Source: Gemmatimonadota bacterium (lineage in GTDB: Bacteria; Gemmatimonadota; Gemmatimonadetes; Gemmatimonadales; GWC2-71-9). Taken from it: a stretch of 64,000 bases of DNA. A model generated the notes under the pieces. That model was not told the DNA's origin, ran no database searches, and saw only the letters and a list, made by a program, of their open reading frames with translations. Below are positions 17,341 through 25,974 of the stretch, piece after piece. The DNA is taken from positions 248,001 through 312,000 of the forward strand of contig JADJAK010000002.1 of NCBI GenBank assembly GCA_016704275.1, in the 5' to 3' direction. Each line of letters begins with the position of its first letter. The first letter of the stretch is position 1. The translations under genes were made by a program, and so were the position numbers.

Positions 17341-18290
17341 CTACTTCGGGGCGATTGGCACGGACCACTCAAGATCGCCCCACCGGATCACCAACCGGGC
17401 GCTGTCGATCGCCAGCGTCAGCCGCTCCACCTGGGTCGCAAGAGGTGCGCGAGTCAGCGGAACGCGCACCAAGTCCTCCTTGGCGTTGTACTGTGTTCCG
17501 AATATCTGGGCCTGCTTGTTGATCACCAGCATCGAGCTGCCCGCCTGCTGCGGCAGCATCCAGAGGGAGTAGCGACCCGCCGGGACGAACGTGCCACCGA
17601 CCATCGCATCGGCCGAGAGCGTGATCTGCGTGGCCATGTCGGCGCCGAGACGCCAGACGCGGTCGAAGGGCACGACGTCGCCCCAAATGGTGCGTCCACG
17701 GCGCGCTGGCCGACTGTAGTCGATCGTGATGCCAAGCGTTCCGATGGTTTCCGCGACGGTGTCACGCGGCGACATCGCCCCGATTCCCTGCGTGGTGGGG
17801 CGCAGCCCGCGGGCGCCGGTGTCCCTGGCAAGTCGGTCCGCCTGCCAGAAGGCGGGGCGGGCGGGCGATGGAGGTCAGCTGGGATGACCGGGGGTGGAAT
17901 CGGGCACCGATGCTTGGCCTGCCGGAAGCCCCACTCCAAGAAGGAACGACGCCCAGGTACGGGGCGGGGGACCGTGCCGGAAGGCACCGCGAGGCGCTGT
18001 TCCGACCGCTCCCCCTTGGTCACCAGCTCACGGATGAGCGAGTCGCCGAGCCACGTCATCACGACCTGTGCGGGGACGTCGGCGATCGGTAGCCCATCGG
18101 CTCCGGTGGTCGATGCTTCATAGCGTGCGAATCCGCCTCGCGCGTCGAGGTCGGCTTGCCACCGGATGATTCGCGTCGGGCGGTGACCACGGTGCCCCGG
18201 GGGTGCCCCGACGGAAAATCGTTCGCCTGCATGGTGTCGTTGCCGGCGGACGGGGGCGGGGGCGGGCGCGGGGTTCCGCGAGTTGGGGGC
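17341..18290 (-). pseudogene. Broken DUF2911-family protein gene
   Basis: The C-terminal DUF2911 domain is intact in 17341-17775 (ARRGRTIWGDVVPFDRVWR, GADMATQITLSADAMVGG, PAGRYSLWMLPQ, then a Trp-rich end). Family members usually carry a longer N-terminal part. Fragments of that part are visible upstream in other frames: LDARGGFARYEASTTGADG, VMTWLGDSLIRELVTKGE and SFLEWGFRQAK between about 17900 and 18190, and GNDTMQANDF near 18235. Several indels are needed to join them. I read a once exported DUF2911 protein now decayed; the 144-codon C-terminal frame may still be translated. Confidence 0.6.
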
Positions 18291-18859
18291 GCGAATGATG
18301 CGCAGCGCGGGCGCCTCGACCACTGACCACTCCTGTCCCTTGCGTCCCTGGGCGCGGACGGCCGGGGATCATCACAGGAGGGTTCTGACCCATCCGCCGA
18401 CGCTTGCGGGCCGCGGCGCGGTGGCGCGCACCCCGGGCGGAGTTCAGCGTCGGGCGAGGGGCGGCGGGGGGGCACCTTGCCGACGCCGGGATGGCGCCTG
18501 CATCTCGGGACTCGACCTGCTGGCCCTGCAGGCCGGCGTGGTGATGAACGGTGGTGCAGCCGACCTCGGCTGGCCTTCACCGCCCAGCGGGGGCGGCTCC
18601 TTCGGCGGGGACCCTGTCGGCTTCAGGCCCTGCGCCTTCGCCAGTCGGGTTCGGGCGGGGGGGCGGCCTGGTCGCGGCCGGGCGGCGGGGCCGTGGCGCG
18701 TTCGCGCGCGCCTGGTCGAGGGCACCGCTCCCCCGGCCCGCCCACGGCAACCAGGTGTGCGCGGAAACGGGGTTCACCAGCACGGGGCGATGCGCCGCGA
18801 CGCGACCACCGCGGTGGACAATTGGCGCCTAACGCCGTAGGGCACCCCAGAACGCCAAA
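18291..18859. other. Stretch without recognisable genes
   Basis: Open frames exist on both strands because of the high GC content, but none shows family motifs, hydrophobic patterns or start-site support. It continues the decayed region that begins at 16.4 kb. I see no insertion sequence ends, RNA gene or array here. Confidence 0.5.
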
Positions 18860-18889
18860 CCACCCCCGAAACCGGAGTCTCGGGGGTGG
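18860..18889 (-). terminator. Hairpin downstream of tRNA-Ile
   Basis: A perfect 10-bp stem (CCACCCCCGA / TCGGGGGTGG) with a 10-base loop, nine bases beyond the tRNA 3' end on the minus strand, followed there by TTTGG. It is a likely terminator for the tRNA transcript, although the T run is short. Confidence 0.6.
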
Positions 18890-18897
18890 CCAATCAA

Positions 18898-18971
<74 letters not shown>

Positions 18972-19042
18972 CAGTAGAGCCGCCAAGATTAGCCGTCCCG
19001 GCCCCGTGGGTCAACCGGTCGGGACCCCAGTCGGACCCTTCC

Positions 19043-20563
19043 CTACCCCGCCTGGACGATGTCCCGGACCAGTTCCGTGGTCCGCCGGAAGTCGATCTTC
19101 CCGCTCCCCATCGTCGGCAACTCCTCGATCACCACGAAGTCCCTCGGCATCGCGATGTTCGGCAGCTCCGTCGCCAGCTGCTTCAGGAGCGCGCCCTGAT
19201 CGACCGGCTGGGAGACCGCCGCCACGATCCGCGCCCCACGGACCCCGTCCGGCACCTCGACCACGCAGCAGGCCACCCCCTCGGGGAGGAAGCGCTCCAG
19301 GACGTTCTCGACCCGGATCAGCGAGACCATCTCGCCGCCGATCTTCACGAAGCGCTTGAGCCGCCCCACGTGCCAGAGGTAGCCATCGGCGTCCTGGTAC
19401 CCCATGTCGCCGGTGTCGTACCAGCCATTCCGCATGCTGAGCGTGGTCGCCTCGAAGTCGTCGAAGTACCCCTGCATCACGCTCTCGCCTTGCACCAGGA
19501 TCTTGCCGATCTCTCCCACCTCGCACGGCTGGCCGGTCTCGTAATGCTCCAGCCGCACGCGGACGTTCGGCAACGGCCGCCCCACGCTGCCCGGCCGGTT
19601 GGCGCCGTGGAAGTTGAACGAGATGACCGGCGACGTCTCGGTGCAGCCGTAGCCCTCGAGCAGTTCGAGGTTGTGCTTCTGCTTGAACTCCTGCCGCAGC
19701 GTGTCCGGCGTCTTGTCCGCCCCCGTCAGCATGATCCGGCAGGAGGCGAAGTCGCCCGGCTCCGACTTCCGCAGATAGCCCCACATGAAGATCGGCGTCC
19801 CGACCACGAAGGTGACCTGCTCCGAGCGGATGATCTCGCAGATCGTCTTGAACTCGAGCGGGTTGGCATACGTGACCACCGTCATGCCGTGGAAGAACGG
19901 CAGCCAGAGATTGGTGGTGAGGCCGAAGACGTGGAAGAGGGGGAGGTTGGCGAGGAAGATGTCGGCGGAACTGACGGCGAGGAGGGAGGAGATCGCCTCG
20001 AGATTGGCGTTGATATTCCGGTGCGTGAGGGGGACCGCCTTGGGGTCGCGCTCACTGCCGCTGGTAAAGAGCATCACGGCCATTTCGTCGAGGTCACCGC
20101 CGTGCACCGTCCTGAGCAGCAGCGCGAGCGGGAGCTTGGCGCGGAACGCGGCGAGTGCCTTGTCCACCCCCGAGATGCCGGCCATCAGGTCCTCGATGAA
20201 GACCATCCCCGGCAGTGTCGGACAGTTGATCTTCTCCAGCAATGCCCGCGACGTGATCACCGTCTTGAAGGCACACTTCTTCTGCGCGTAGACGCAGTTC
20301 GCGGCCGCCCCGGTGGAGTAGTTGATCATCACCGGCGTCCGGCCGGCCAGCAGACTCCCCAGGATCGAGAGCACGCACCCCGCCGACGTCGGCAGCATGA
20401 TGCCGAGGAAGCCCTCCTCGCCGTCCGAGAACTTCTCCGAGAGGATGAGCGCCGCGATCAGCGCCCGCTCGTAGGTCAGGCGGGTGCCGGTGGCACGGTC
20501 GATGATGGCCGTCTTGCCGGCGTACACCTTGGCGGTGCGCAGGAAGCGGTGGTGAAGGAGCAT
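19043..20563 (-). CDS. Acyl-ACP/acyl-CoA synthetase (AMP-forming, Aas-like ligase)
   Basis: A 506-residue ANL-superfamily adenylating enzyme. Visible motifs: the phosphate loop MLFTSGSERDPKAVPLTHRN, GYGCTETSPVISF, YDTGDMGYQDADGYLW, the hinge GRLKRFVKIGGEMVS and the catalytic Lys in MGSGKIDFRR near the end. The TSGSERDPK loop and overall pattern resemble the ligase half of the bifunctional Aas (2-acylglycerophosphoethanolamine acyltransferase/acyl-ACP synthetase), here without an acyltransferase domain. It would activate fatty acids for phospholipid repair. ATG 20563 is chosen because homology-like sequence starts there. It is divergent from motA. Confidence 0.88.
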   Translation of the reverse strand: MLLHHRFLRTAKVYAGKTAIIDRATGTRLTYERALIAALILSEKFSDGEEGFLGIMLPTSAGCVLSILGSLLAGRTPVMINYSTGAAANCVYAQKKCAFKTVITSRALLEKINCPTLPGMVFIEDLMAGISGVDKALAAFRAKLPLALLLRTVHGGDLDEMAVMLFTSGSERDPKAVPLTHRNINANLEAISSLLAVSSADIFLANLPLFHVFGLTTNLWLPFFHGMTVVTYANPLEFKTICEIIRSEQVTFVVGTPIFMWGYLRKSEPGDFASCRIMLTGADKTPDTLRQEFKQKHNLELLEGYGCTETSPVISFNFHGANRPGSVGRPLPNVRVRLEHYETGQPCEVGEIGKILVQGESVMQGYFDDFEATTLSMRNGWYDTGDMGYQDADGYLWHVGRLKRFVKIGGEMVSLIRVENVLERFLPEGVACCVVEVPDGVRGARIVAAVSQPVDQGALLKQLATELPNIAMPRDFVVIEELPTMGSGKIDFRRTTELVRDIVQAG

Positions 20564-20646
20564 GGCCCGTCCGAAAGGGTCGCTGGAGGTCAGGGGAACC
20601 GCTCCGAGTCTAACAGAAGCGGGCCCAGCCGCCAGAGGTGGCCCGG

Positions 20647-20674
20647 TAATGCTGGCGCCCGGCCCGACCGATAA
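20647..20674 (+). promoter_or_regulatory. Possible sigma-28 promoter of motA
   Basis: ACCGATAA at 20667-20674 matches the FliA -10 element and continues ACAGACGAG, close to the fliC promoter context (CCCGATAACAGAACAG). The -35 is weak (TAATGCTG at 20647, one base off the usual spacing). It implies that motA starts downstream, at GTG 20709. Confidence 0.5.
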
Positions 20675-20708
20675 CAGACGAGTCACCATCATCGGGAGAT
20701 CGACGGGC

Positions 20709-21578
20709 GTGTTTGCAATTCTGGGCATCATCGTGGTTCTCGGCTCGGTCCTCGGCGGCTTCGCGATGGCCCATGGCCCGTTCGCCGTCCTCCTGGCCTG
20801 GTCCGAGTGGGTGGTGATCGTCGGCACCGCGGTCGGCACCGTCCTGATCTCCACCCCGAAGTCCGTCCTCGGCCACCTGACAAAGAAGATCCCCAGGGTC
20901 TTCACCGGCGCCGCCCCCTCGAAGGAGGGGTACCTCGACGTCCTGCGCCTCCTCTTCGAGCTCTTCCAGCTGGCCCGTCGGGACGGCTTGATCGCGATCG
21001 AGTCGCACATCGAGCGCCCCGAGGAGAGCAGCGTCTTCAAGAAGTATCCCTCGATCTCCAACGATCACCACGCCGTCGAGTTCCTCTGCGACGCGCTGCG
21101 GACGGTCCTCGCCGGCTCGGTGCCGGCCTACGACCTCGAGGCGATGCTCGAAGCCGAGATCGAAGTGCACCACGACGAGGACGCCAAGACCGTGGCCGCC
21201 CTGACCCGCGTGGCCGACGCCCTCCCCGGCATCGGCATCGTCGCCGCCGTGCTCGGCATCGTCGTGACGATGCAGGCGATCGCCGGCCCGATCGAGGAGA
21301 TCGGCCACCACGTCGCCTCGGCGCTCGTCGGCACCTTCCTCGGCATTCTGCTCTCGTACGGCTTCGTGGCACCGATCGCCACGGCGGTGGAGACCCAGAA
21401 CGGGGAGTCGCACCGGATCTTCCTGGTGCTGAAGGCGGGGATCGTGGCGTTCGCGAAGAACTTGCCGCCGATCATCGCCTCCGAATTTGCGCGGAAGGCC
21501 ATCACGGCGGACACGCGGCCCACCTTCGCCGAGATGGAAGCGGCGTGCAAGGCCACGCGGCAGGAGAAGGCGGCGTGA
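20709..21578 (+). CDS. motA: Flagellar motor stator protein MotA
   Basis: 289 residues, close to 295 in Escherichia coli. VFAILGIIVVLGSVLGGFA aligns directly with the E. coli N-terminus, so GTG 20709 (GGGAG ten bases upstream) is preferred over the in-frame ATG 20649, which would place the promoter-like site inside the gene. Four TM helices are visible; the TM3 proline segment is LPGIGIVAAVLGIVVTM and TM4 is LVGTFLGILLSYGF. The cytoplasmic loop has ARRDGLIAIESHIERPEESS. The type resembles the proton-driven E. coli stator. It overlaps motB by three bases. Confidence 0.95.
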   Translation: MFAILGIIVVLGSVLGGFAMAHGPFAVLLAWSEWVVIVGTAVGTVLISTPKSVLGHLTKKIPRVFTGAAPSKEGYLDVLRLLFELFQLARRDGLIAIESHIERPEESSVFKKYPSISNDHHAVEFLCDALRTVLAGSVPAYDLEAMLEAEIEVHHDEDAKTVAALTRVADALPGIGIVAAVLGIVVTMQAIAGPIEEIGHHVASALVGTFLGILLSYGFVAPIATAVETQNGESHRIFLVLKAGIVAFAKNLPPIIASEFARKAITADTRPTFAEMEAACKATRQEKAA

Positions 21579-22411
21579 AGAGTGACCGCGAAACGGTCAT
21601 CCGCATCGTCCGCAAGGTCAACAAACACGGCGGGCACCACGGTGGTGCCTGGAAGGTGGCCTTCGCCGACTTCATGACCGCGATGATGGCGCTCTTCCTG
21701 GTGCTCTGGCTGATCACGCAGAGCTCGGAAGTCCGCAGCGCGATCGCGGGCTACTTTCAGGATCCGCTCGGCCGCGGCGACCAGTTCGGCACCTCGATGA
21801 TCCCGGGTGCCGGCCAGCCGCTCGTCCCGTCCACCAACCCGATCCAGATCCAGTCGAGCATGGGCCAGCGTGCCGACCTGCTCGCGCTGAGCAAGCAACT
21901 CCAGGCCAGCATCGGCGATTCGATGATGACCGGGGAGATGAAGCAGAACCTGGTGATCGAGATGACCGATGAGGGGCTGCGGATCTCCTTGCTCGAAGAC
22001 TCGACCGGCGTCTTCTTCGCCACCGGCTCCCCGACCCCGCGGGGCCTCGCCGAGCCGATCTTCCGGGCCCTTGGCGGCATGCTGGGCCGCGCCAAGTTCC
22101 CGATCGTGATCGAGGGCCACACCGACGCCCGCCCCTATGGCGACGGAAGCGGCTATAGTAATTGGGAGCTCAGCGCCGATCGCGCCAACGCGGTGCGTCG
22201 ACTCCTGGTCGGCGGGGGACTGAGCGATGGCCAGATCCTGGCCGTTCGCGGATTGGCCGATCGGTCCCTCCGCGTCGCCACCGACCCGCTCGCCCCGCAG
22301 AATCGCCGAGTCACCATCGAGGTCAAGTTGACCGTGCCCGCCGCCGATTCGCTTCCGCCGAAGCAGGATCCGACCCGCTTCCCGCCGTCGCCCCCGAGAG
22401 TTCCGCGATGA
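21575..22411 (+). CDS. motB: Flagellar motor stator protein MotB
   Basis: 278 residues from GTG 21575, overlapping the motA stop. The single TM helix follows AWKVAFADFMTAMMALFLVL; the Asp of ADFMTAM falls at residue 32, exactly the proton-binding Asp of E. coli MotB. The C-terminal OmpA-like peptidoglycan-binding domain shows VIEGHTDARP, NWELSADRANAVRR and PQNRRVTIEV. It forms the stator with MotA. Its stop overlaps the next gene (ATGA). Confidence 0.95.
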   Translation: MKSDRETVIRIVRKVNKHGGHHGGAWKVAFADFMTAMMALFLVLWLITQSSEVRSAIAGYFQDPLGRGDQFGTSMIPGAGQPLVPSTNPIQIQSSMGQRADLLALSKQLQASIGDSMMTGEMKQNLVIEMTDEGLRISLLEDSTGVFFATGSPTPRGLAEPIFRALGGMLGRAKFPIVIEGHTDARPYGDGSGYSNWELSADRANAVRRLLVGGGLSDGQILAVRGLADRSLRVATDPLAPQNRRVTIEVKLTVPAADSLPPKQDPTRFPPSPPRVPR

Positions 22412-23583
22412 GCCGCGCCCCGGCGCGCACGGTCCTCCTGGTCGAGGCGCGCCCGGCAGGAACGGATGTGCTCGCGGCGGACCTGAACCGACTCGGTGGG
22501 GTGAAGGTGGTGCGGGTCCGGACGCTGGATGCCGCGCTCGATACCCTCGCCACCATGCCGGTCGACGCGGTGGTCGGGGTGCATCAGCCGCCCGACCTCG
22601 AGGGGCTCGTCCTGCTCCGGACCCTCCACGGCGAGGAGCAGCGCCAGGACCCCGCGACGGTACTGCTCGCCGAACAGGACGCCGCCACGATCCGGATCGC
22701 CGCCTGGCGGGAAGGGGTGGACGCGATCCTCACCTGGCCCGCCGATCCCGTCGACGTGGCCGGCGCCCTGATGGTGCTGATGGAGCGCCGGGCCGCGGAG
22801 CGGAGCCGGAGCAGCCGGATCTCGGGGCCCGACGACAGCATTCGCCGCCTCGTGGCGCTCCTGGCGACCACGCTCGACGCCTCCATCCCGGGCGCGAGGG
22901 CGCGCGGGGAGGCGTTGGTGCACGCGGCGACGGCGGTTGCCAACGCGATCGAGGTCCCCTCGGACCTCCTCATTCCCATGGAGTTCGCCGCCCGGCTGCA
23001 CGAACTGGGGCGCATCCGGGACCAGCGCGTCCCCTCCCTCGGCTCCGGTTACGGCCTCCCTTCGGAGGTGACCCTCGCGGGTTCGGCGATGTTGGGCGAG
23101 ATTCCAGCCTTGGCGGATGCGGCCATGCTGCTGGAGGGGATGGGAGCCAACTGGGACGGCTCCGGCGCCCCAACGGACCTGCAACAAGGCCAGATTCCCA
23201 TGCGCTCCCGGATTCTCCGGGGGGCGCACGACCTGCTGGCGGCAGCGGACCGGGTGCCGGGCAACGGGAAGGGCCGGCTGGCCGTTGCCCTGTCGATGCT
23301 GGGGCAGCACGCCGGCACCTGGTACGACCCGGCTGTGCTGGCGGCGATGGAGGTGCTCGTCTCCACTGAGATGGACCCGAACTGGCTCCGTCACCAGGAG
23401 CTGGTGCCGCCGGCACGGCTCCGCGAGGGGATGATTCTCGCCGCGGACCTGCACACCGCCTCGGGGGTCAAGCTCTTGTCAGCCGGCTCGGTGCTGAACC
23501 AGGCCACCCTCGACCTGATCCGTCGACGGCACCTCTCCGACCCGATCGTGCACGGCGTTCCGATCCGACCCACCACCGGTTGA
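22408..23583 (+). CDS. Degenerate receiver + HD-GYP-like protein in the mot operon
   Basis: 391 residues. The N-terminal about 120 residues fold like a receiver (TVLLVEARPAGTDVLAADL) but have no phosphoacceptor Asp (DAVVGVHQPPDLEG). The C-terminal part follows HD-GYP order with key residues lost: ARLHELGRIRD instead of HDxGK, GANWDGSGAPTDLQQGQIP instead of HHExxDGxGYP, then RILRGAHDLLAAADR instead of ARILxVADxxDAL. So cyclic-di-GMP hydrolysis is unlikely; a binding or scaffold role near the stator is possible. It is coupled to motB by an ATGA overlap. Confidence 0.72.
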   Translation: MSRAPARTVLLVEARPAGTDVLAADLNRLGGVKVVRVRTLDAALDTLATMPVDAVVGVHQPPDLEGLVLLRTLHGEEQRQDPATVLLAEQDAATIRIAAWREGVDAILTWPADPVDVAGALMVLMERRAAERSRSSRISGPDDSIRRLVALLATTLDASIPGARARGEALVHAATAVANAIEVPSDLLIPMEFAARLHELGRIRDQRVPSLGSGYGLPSEVTLAGSAMLGEIPALADAAMLLEGMGANWDGSGAPTDLQQGQIPMRSRILRGAHDLLAAADRVPGNGKGRLAVALSMLGQHAGTWYDPAVLAAMEVLVSTEMDPNWLRHQELVPPARLREGMILAADLHTASGVKLLSAGSVLNQATLDLIRRRHLSDPIVHGVPIRPTTG

Positions 23584-23676
23584 CTCCGGGGTGGGCATGG
23601 CCCACTCCCCGAGGACCGCTCTCTGGCGCCGTTCTCCAACAGCACTTCCGCGACCGACCTTGAACTCCTCCGCAGC

Positions 23677-24381
23677 GTGCATCGCGAACGCCTCGGTGAG
23701 GCGATCGCGCGGAGCGTTGCGCACGCGCTGCGCGACCTCGCGCAGGTCGTCGACGTGGTCGAGCTGACGGCATCGCGGGGTCCCGAAGGGCTCAGGGCCC
23801 ATGACCAGGCGTGCGCGCGCTTGCGGGACGCGTTGCTCGCCGAGGTCTCGCTGCTCGAGGCGTTCGCGCTCACCGAACGGCAACGGATCACGCCGCTGTC
23901 GGTCGCGGACGTCACCGAGGTGGCCGTCCGGCTGGCGCGCCGTGCAATCGGCCCGACGCCGATCACGTTGCGCACCGAAGTGCCGCGCACCCTGCCGCCC
24001 GCGATCGGCATTGCCGGCGATGTGGCCGAGGCGATGTACGCCGTGCTGGAGAATGCGATCGAGGCGGTGCGGACGCAGGGGGGCGGGGAGATCGTGGTGT
24101 CTGGCGCCGTCGAAGGCGATGCCGTGGTCGTGCGCGTCGCCGACACGGGCCCAGGGATTCCCGAGGTGCTGCGCGATGGCGATCGCGTCTTCGAGCTCTT
24201 CGTGAGTGGGGCGAACGCGGCGAACGCGCACGGCATCGGACTACCGGTGGCGCGTGATCTCATCCGTCGTCATGGGGGGGACCTGCAATTGGAGGCCGAT
24301 GCGACCGCCGGCGCGGTGCTCGCCTTCCGGTTACCGCTCTGGCGGCGTGCCGCTGCCAGCCTCACCGCTCGGCGCGCGTAG
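23677..24381 (+). CDS. Small histidine-kinase-like protein
   Basis: At least 234 residues from GTG 23677. The frame is open back to the previous stop, and coding-like residues (ATDLELLRSV) suggest an earlier non-ATG start, perhaps CTG 23623 after GAGGA. A helix carries VAHALRDLAQVVDVVEL, like the HELRNPL phosphoacceptor box. The ATPase domain has MYAVLENAIEAVR (N box), VADTGPGIPE (G1) and ANAHGIGLPVARDLIRRHGG (G2). There is no sensor or TM region. It is a candidate kinase for the sigma-54 activator at 51-52.6 kb (inference). The 3' end overlaps csrA (convergent) by 51 bases. Confidence 0.7.
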   Translation: MHRERLGEAIARSVAHALRDLAQVVDVVELTASRGPEGLRAHDQACARLRDALLAEVSLLEAFALTERQRITPLSVADVTEVAVRLARRAIGPTPITLRTEVPRTLPPAIGIAGDVAEAMYAVLENAIEAVRTQGGGEIVVSGAVEGDAVVVRVADTGPGIPEVLRDGDRVFELFVSGANAANAHGIGLPVARDLIRRHGGDLQLEADATAGAVLAFRLPLWRRAAASLTARRA

Positions 24382-24600
24382 CGGCAGTTGGGCGGCCCAG
24401 GCCGCCGTGTGATCGCCGGCGCTGGCCGCGCGCAGATTTTCGGATGCCACCTGCTTCACCAACTCCTCGCGCAGAATCCCCGTCGTCGCGGGCGCCTCGA
24501 TGCCGAGGCGCGCTCCCCGCTTGTCGCACGAGAGCACCACGACCCGGATCCCCCCATCGAGGATGATCGCCTCACCCGGCCGCCGGTTGAGGACCAGCAT
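24331..24600 (-). CDS. csrA: Carbon storage regulator CsrA
   Basis: 89 residues. The CsrA core is complete: MLVLNRRPGEAIILDGGIRV with the RNA-binding N-terminal strand, VVVLSCDKRGARLGIEAP, and the second RNA-binding site around LREELVKQV. The last about 30 residues are an Ala/Pro extension beyond the usual 60-65 residues; this part overlaps the convergent kinase-like gene. CsrA is a dimeric translational repressor; here flagellin is the likely target, with FliW as antagonist, because the fliC leader has two matching hairpins. It lies three bases after flgK and is probably the last gene of the flgF operon. Confidence 0.95.
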   Translation of the reverse strand: MLVLNRRPGEAIILDGGIRVVVLSCDKRGARLGIEAPATTGILREELVKQVASENLRAASAGDHTAAWAAQLPLRAPSGEAGSGTPPER

Positions 24601-24603
24601 CGC

Positions 24604-25971
24604 TCAGACCATCCGCAACAGGTCGTCCATCATTTCATTGGCCGTGGTCACCAGACGCGTCGCCGCGGCGTAGGCCTGCTGCTGGACGATCAACTTCACC
24701 ATCTCTTCGTCGGTCGACACGCCGGTTTCCGATGAGCGGCGCGAGGAGGCGGAGTCGGCCAGCGTGCTGGCGACCTCAGCGTCGCGCTCGGCATCCCGCA
24801 CCAGCGTGCCGACCGTGGTCACCAGCGCGGTGTAGAACTCGCCCGGCGTGCTGCTGTTGAGCGACGGGATGCCGGCGTTGCGCAGGCCGGCCAACGCGAG
24901 GGCGACGCGGTTGTCGCCCGCTGCCGAGGTCGTACCGGCGACGACATTGGACACCGAGGCGGCGACATCGGTCGACAACCGCATCGTGCCCGCCGTCACA
25001 CCGGCTGGGTCGAAGAAGTTGATGCCGGTGAGCCCACCCAGCGTCGTGCCACCCGCATGGACCGTGTTGACCGCCCCCACCACGCCGGCGACCAAGCGGT
25101 CGAGCTCGGCGCGAATGCTCGGAACCGCCTGCTGCCCCAATGCGGTGAGCGCCGCCAATGTCCCGCCGACCGGATCGATCAGGCGCGCGCTGCCGATGAC
25201 GCCGACGCCGACGCCGCCGCCAACCAGCGGACGGACTTCGAGCTGCTGCGCGAACTTGCCGTCCACGAGCAGGGTGTCGCCGGTGATGACGCCCACCGAA
25301 CCATCGGCATGATCGATCACCCGCACCTGGATCAGGTTCGACAACTCGTCGATCAACTGGCCGCGGCGATCCTCGAGATCAGGCGCGGTCTTGTTCGGCC
25401 CGCCCTGCACGACGATGTCGCGATTCAATTCGCCGATCTGCGTGGCGAGCGCGTTGACCTGACTGACCGCGTCCTGGGTCCGCGTGGTCGTGTCGGTCGC
25501 GAGGTCGGTGAGCCGACCCGAGATCAGTCCGACCTGCTGAATCAGCGAACTGCCGGCCTGCCGGACCACGCTCCGCGCTGCGAGCGAGGAGGGATCGTTG
25601 GCGAGGTCACTGAAGGCGCTGAAGAAGGCATCGAGGGTCGCGCCGAGCCCGGTGTCCGACGGCTCGCCGAAGACGGCCTCGACCTGGCCGAGCATGTCAC
25701 GCAGCGTGTCCGACCGGCCAAGGTTGCCCTGCTCCCGGCGCACGGTGGCGTCGAGAAAGACGTTGCGATTGGCGAAGACGCCGGCGTCGGTGACGCCGCG
25801 CCCCACGGTGCCCTTCGGGGTGCGGAACGGCGTCTCGGCAACAATCTCCAGGCGCTGGCGGGTGTACCCCGGCGTCGTGGCGTTGGCGATGTTGTGGCCG
25901 GTGACATCGATCGCACGTTGCTGCGTGACGAGGGCGGACCGGGCAATCGACAGAATCGAGGCAAGCGACAT
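24604..25971 (-). CDS. flgK: Flagellar hook-filament junction protein FlgK
   Basis: 455 residues. The N-terminus (LASILSIARSALVTQQRAIDV and GHNIANATTPGYTRQR) is the conserved axial-protein coiled-coil start, and the C-terminus (STDEEMVKLIVQQQAYAAATR, then TTANEMMDDLLRM) is the matching partner helix. FlgK (HAP1) joins hook and filament with FlgL. It follows the chaperone gene flgN by three bases, which fits FlgN-assisted export. Confidence 0.95.
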   Translation of the reverse strand: MSLASILSIARSALVTQQRAIDVTGHNIANATTPGYTRQRLEIVAETPFRTPKGTVGRGVTDAGVFANRNVFLDATVRREQGNLGRSDTLRDMLGQVEAVFGEPSDTGLGATLDAFFSAFSDLANDPSSLAARSVVRQAGSSLIQQVGLISGRLTDLATDTTTRTQDAVSQVNALATQIGELNRDIVVQGGPNKTAPDLEDRRGQLIDELSNLIQVRVIDHADGSVGVITGDTLLVDGKFAQQLEVRPLVGGGVGVGVIGSARLIDPVGGTLAALTALGQQAVPSIRAELDRLVAGVVGAVNTVHAGGTTLGGLTGINFFDPAGVTAGTMRLSTDVAASVSNVVAGTTSAAGDNRVALALAGLRNAGIPSLNSSTPGEFYTALVTTVGTLVRDAERDAEVASTLADSASSRRSSETGVSTDEEMVKLIVQQQAYAAATRLVTTANEMMDDLLRMV

Positions 25972-25974
25972 GGC

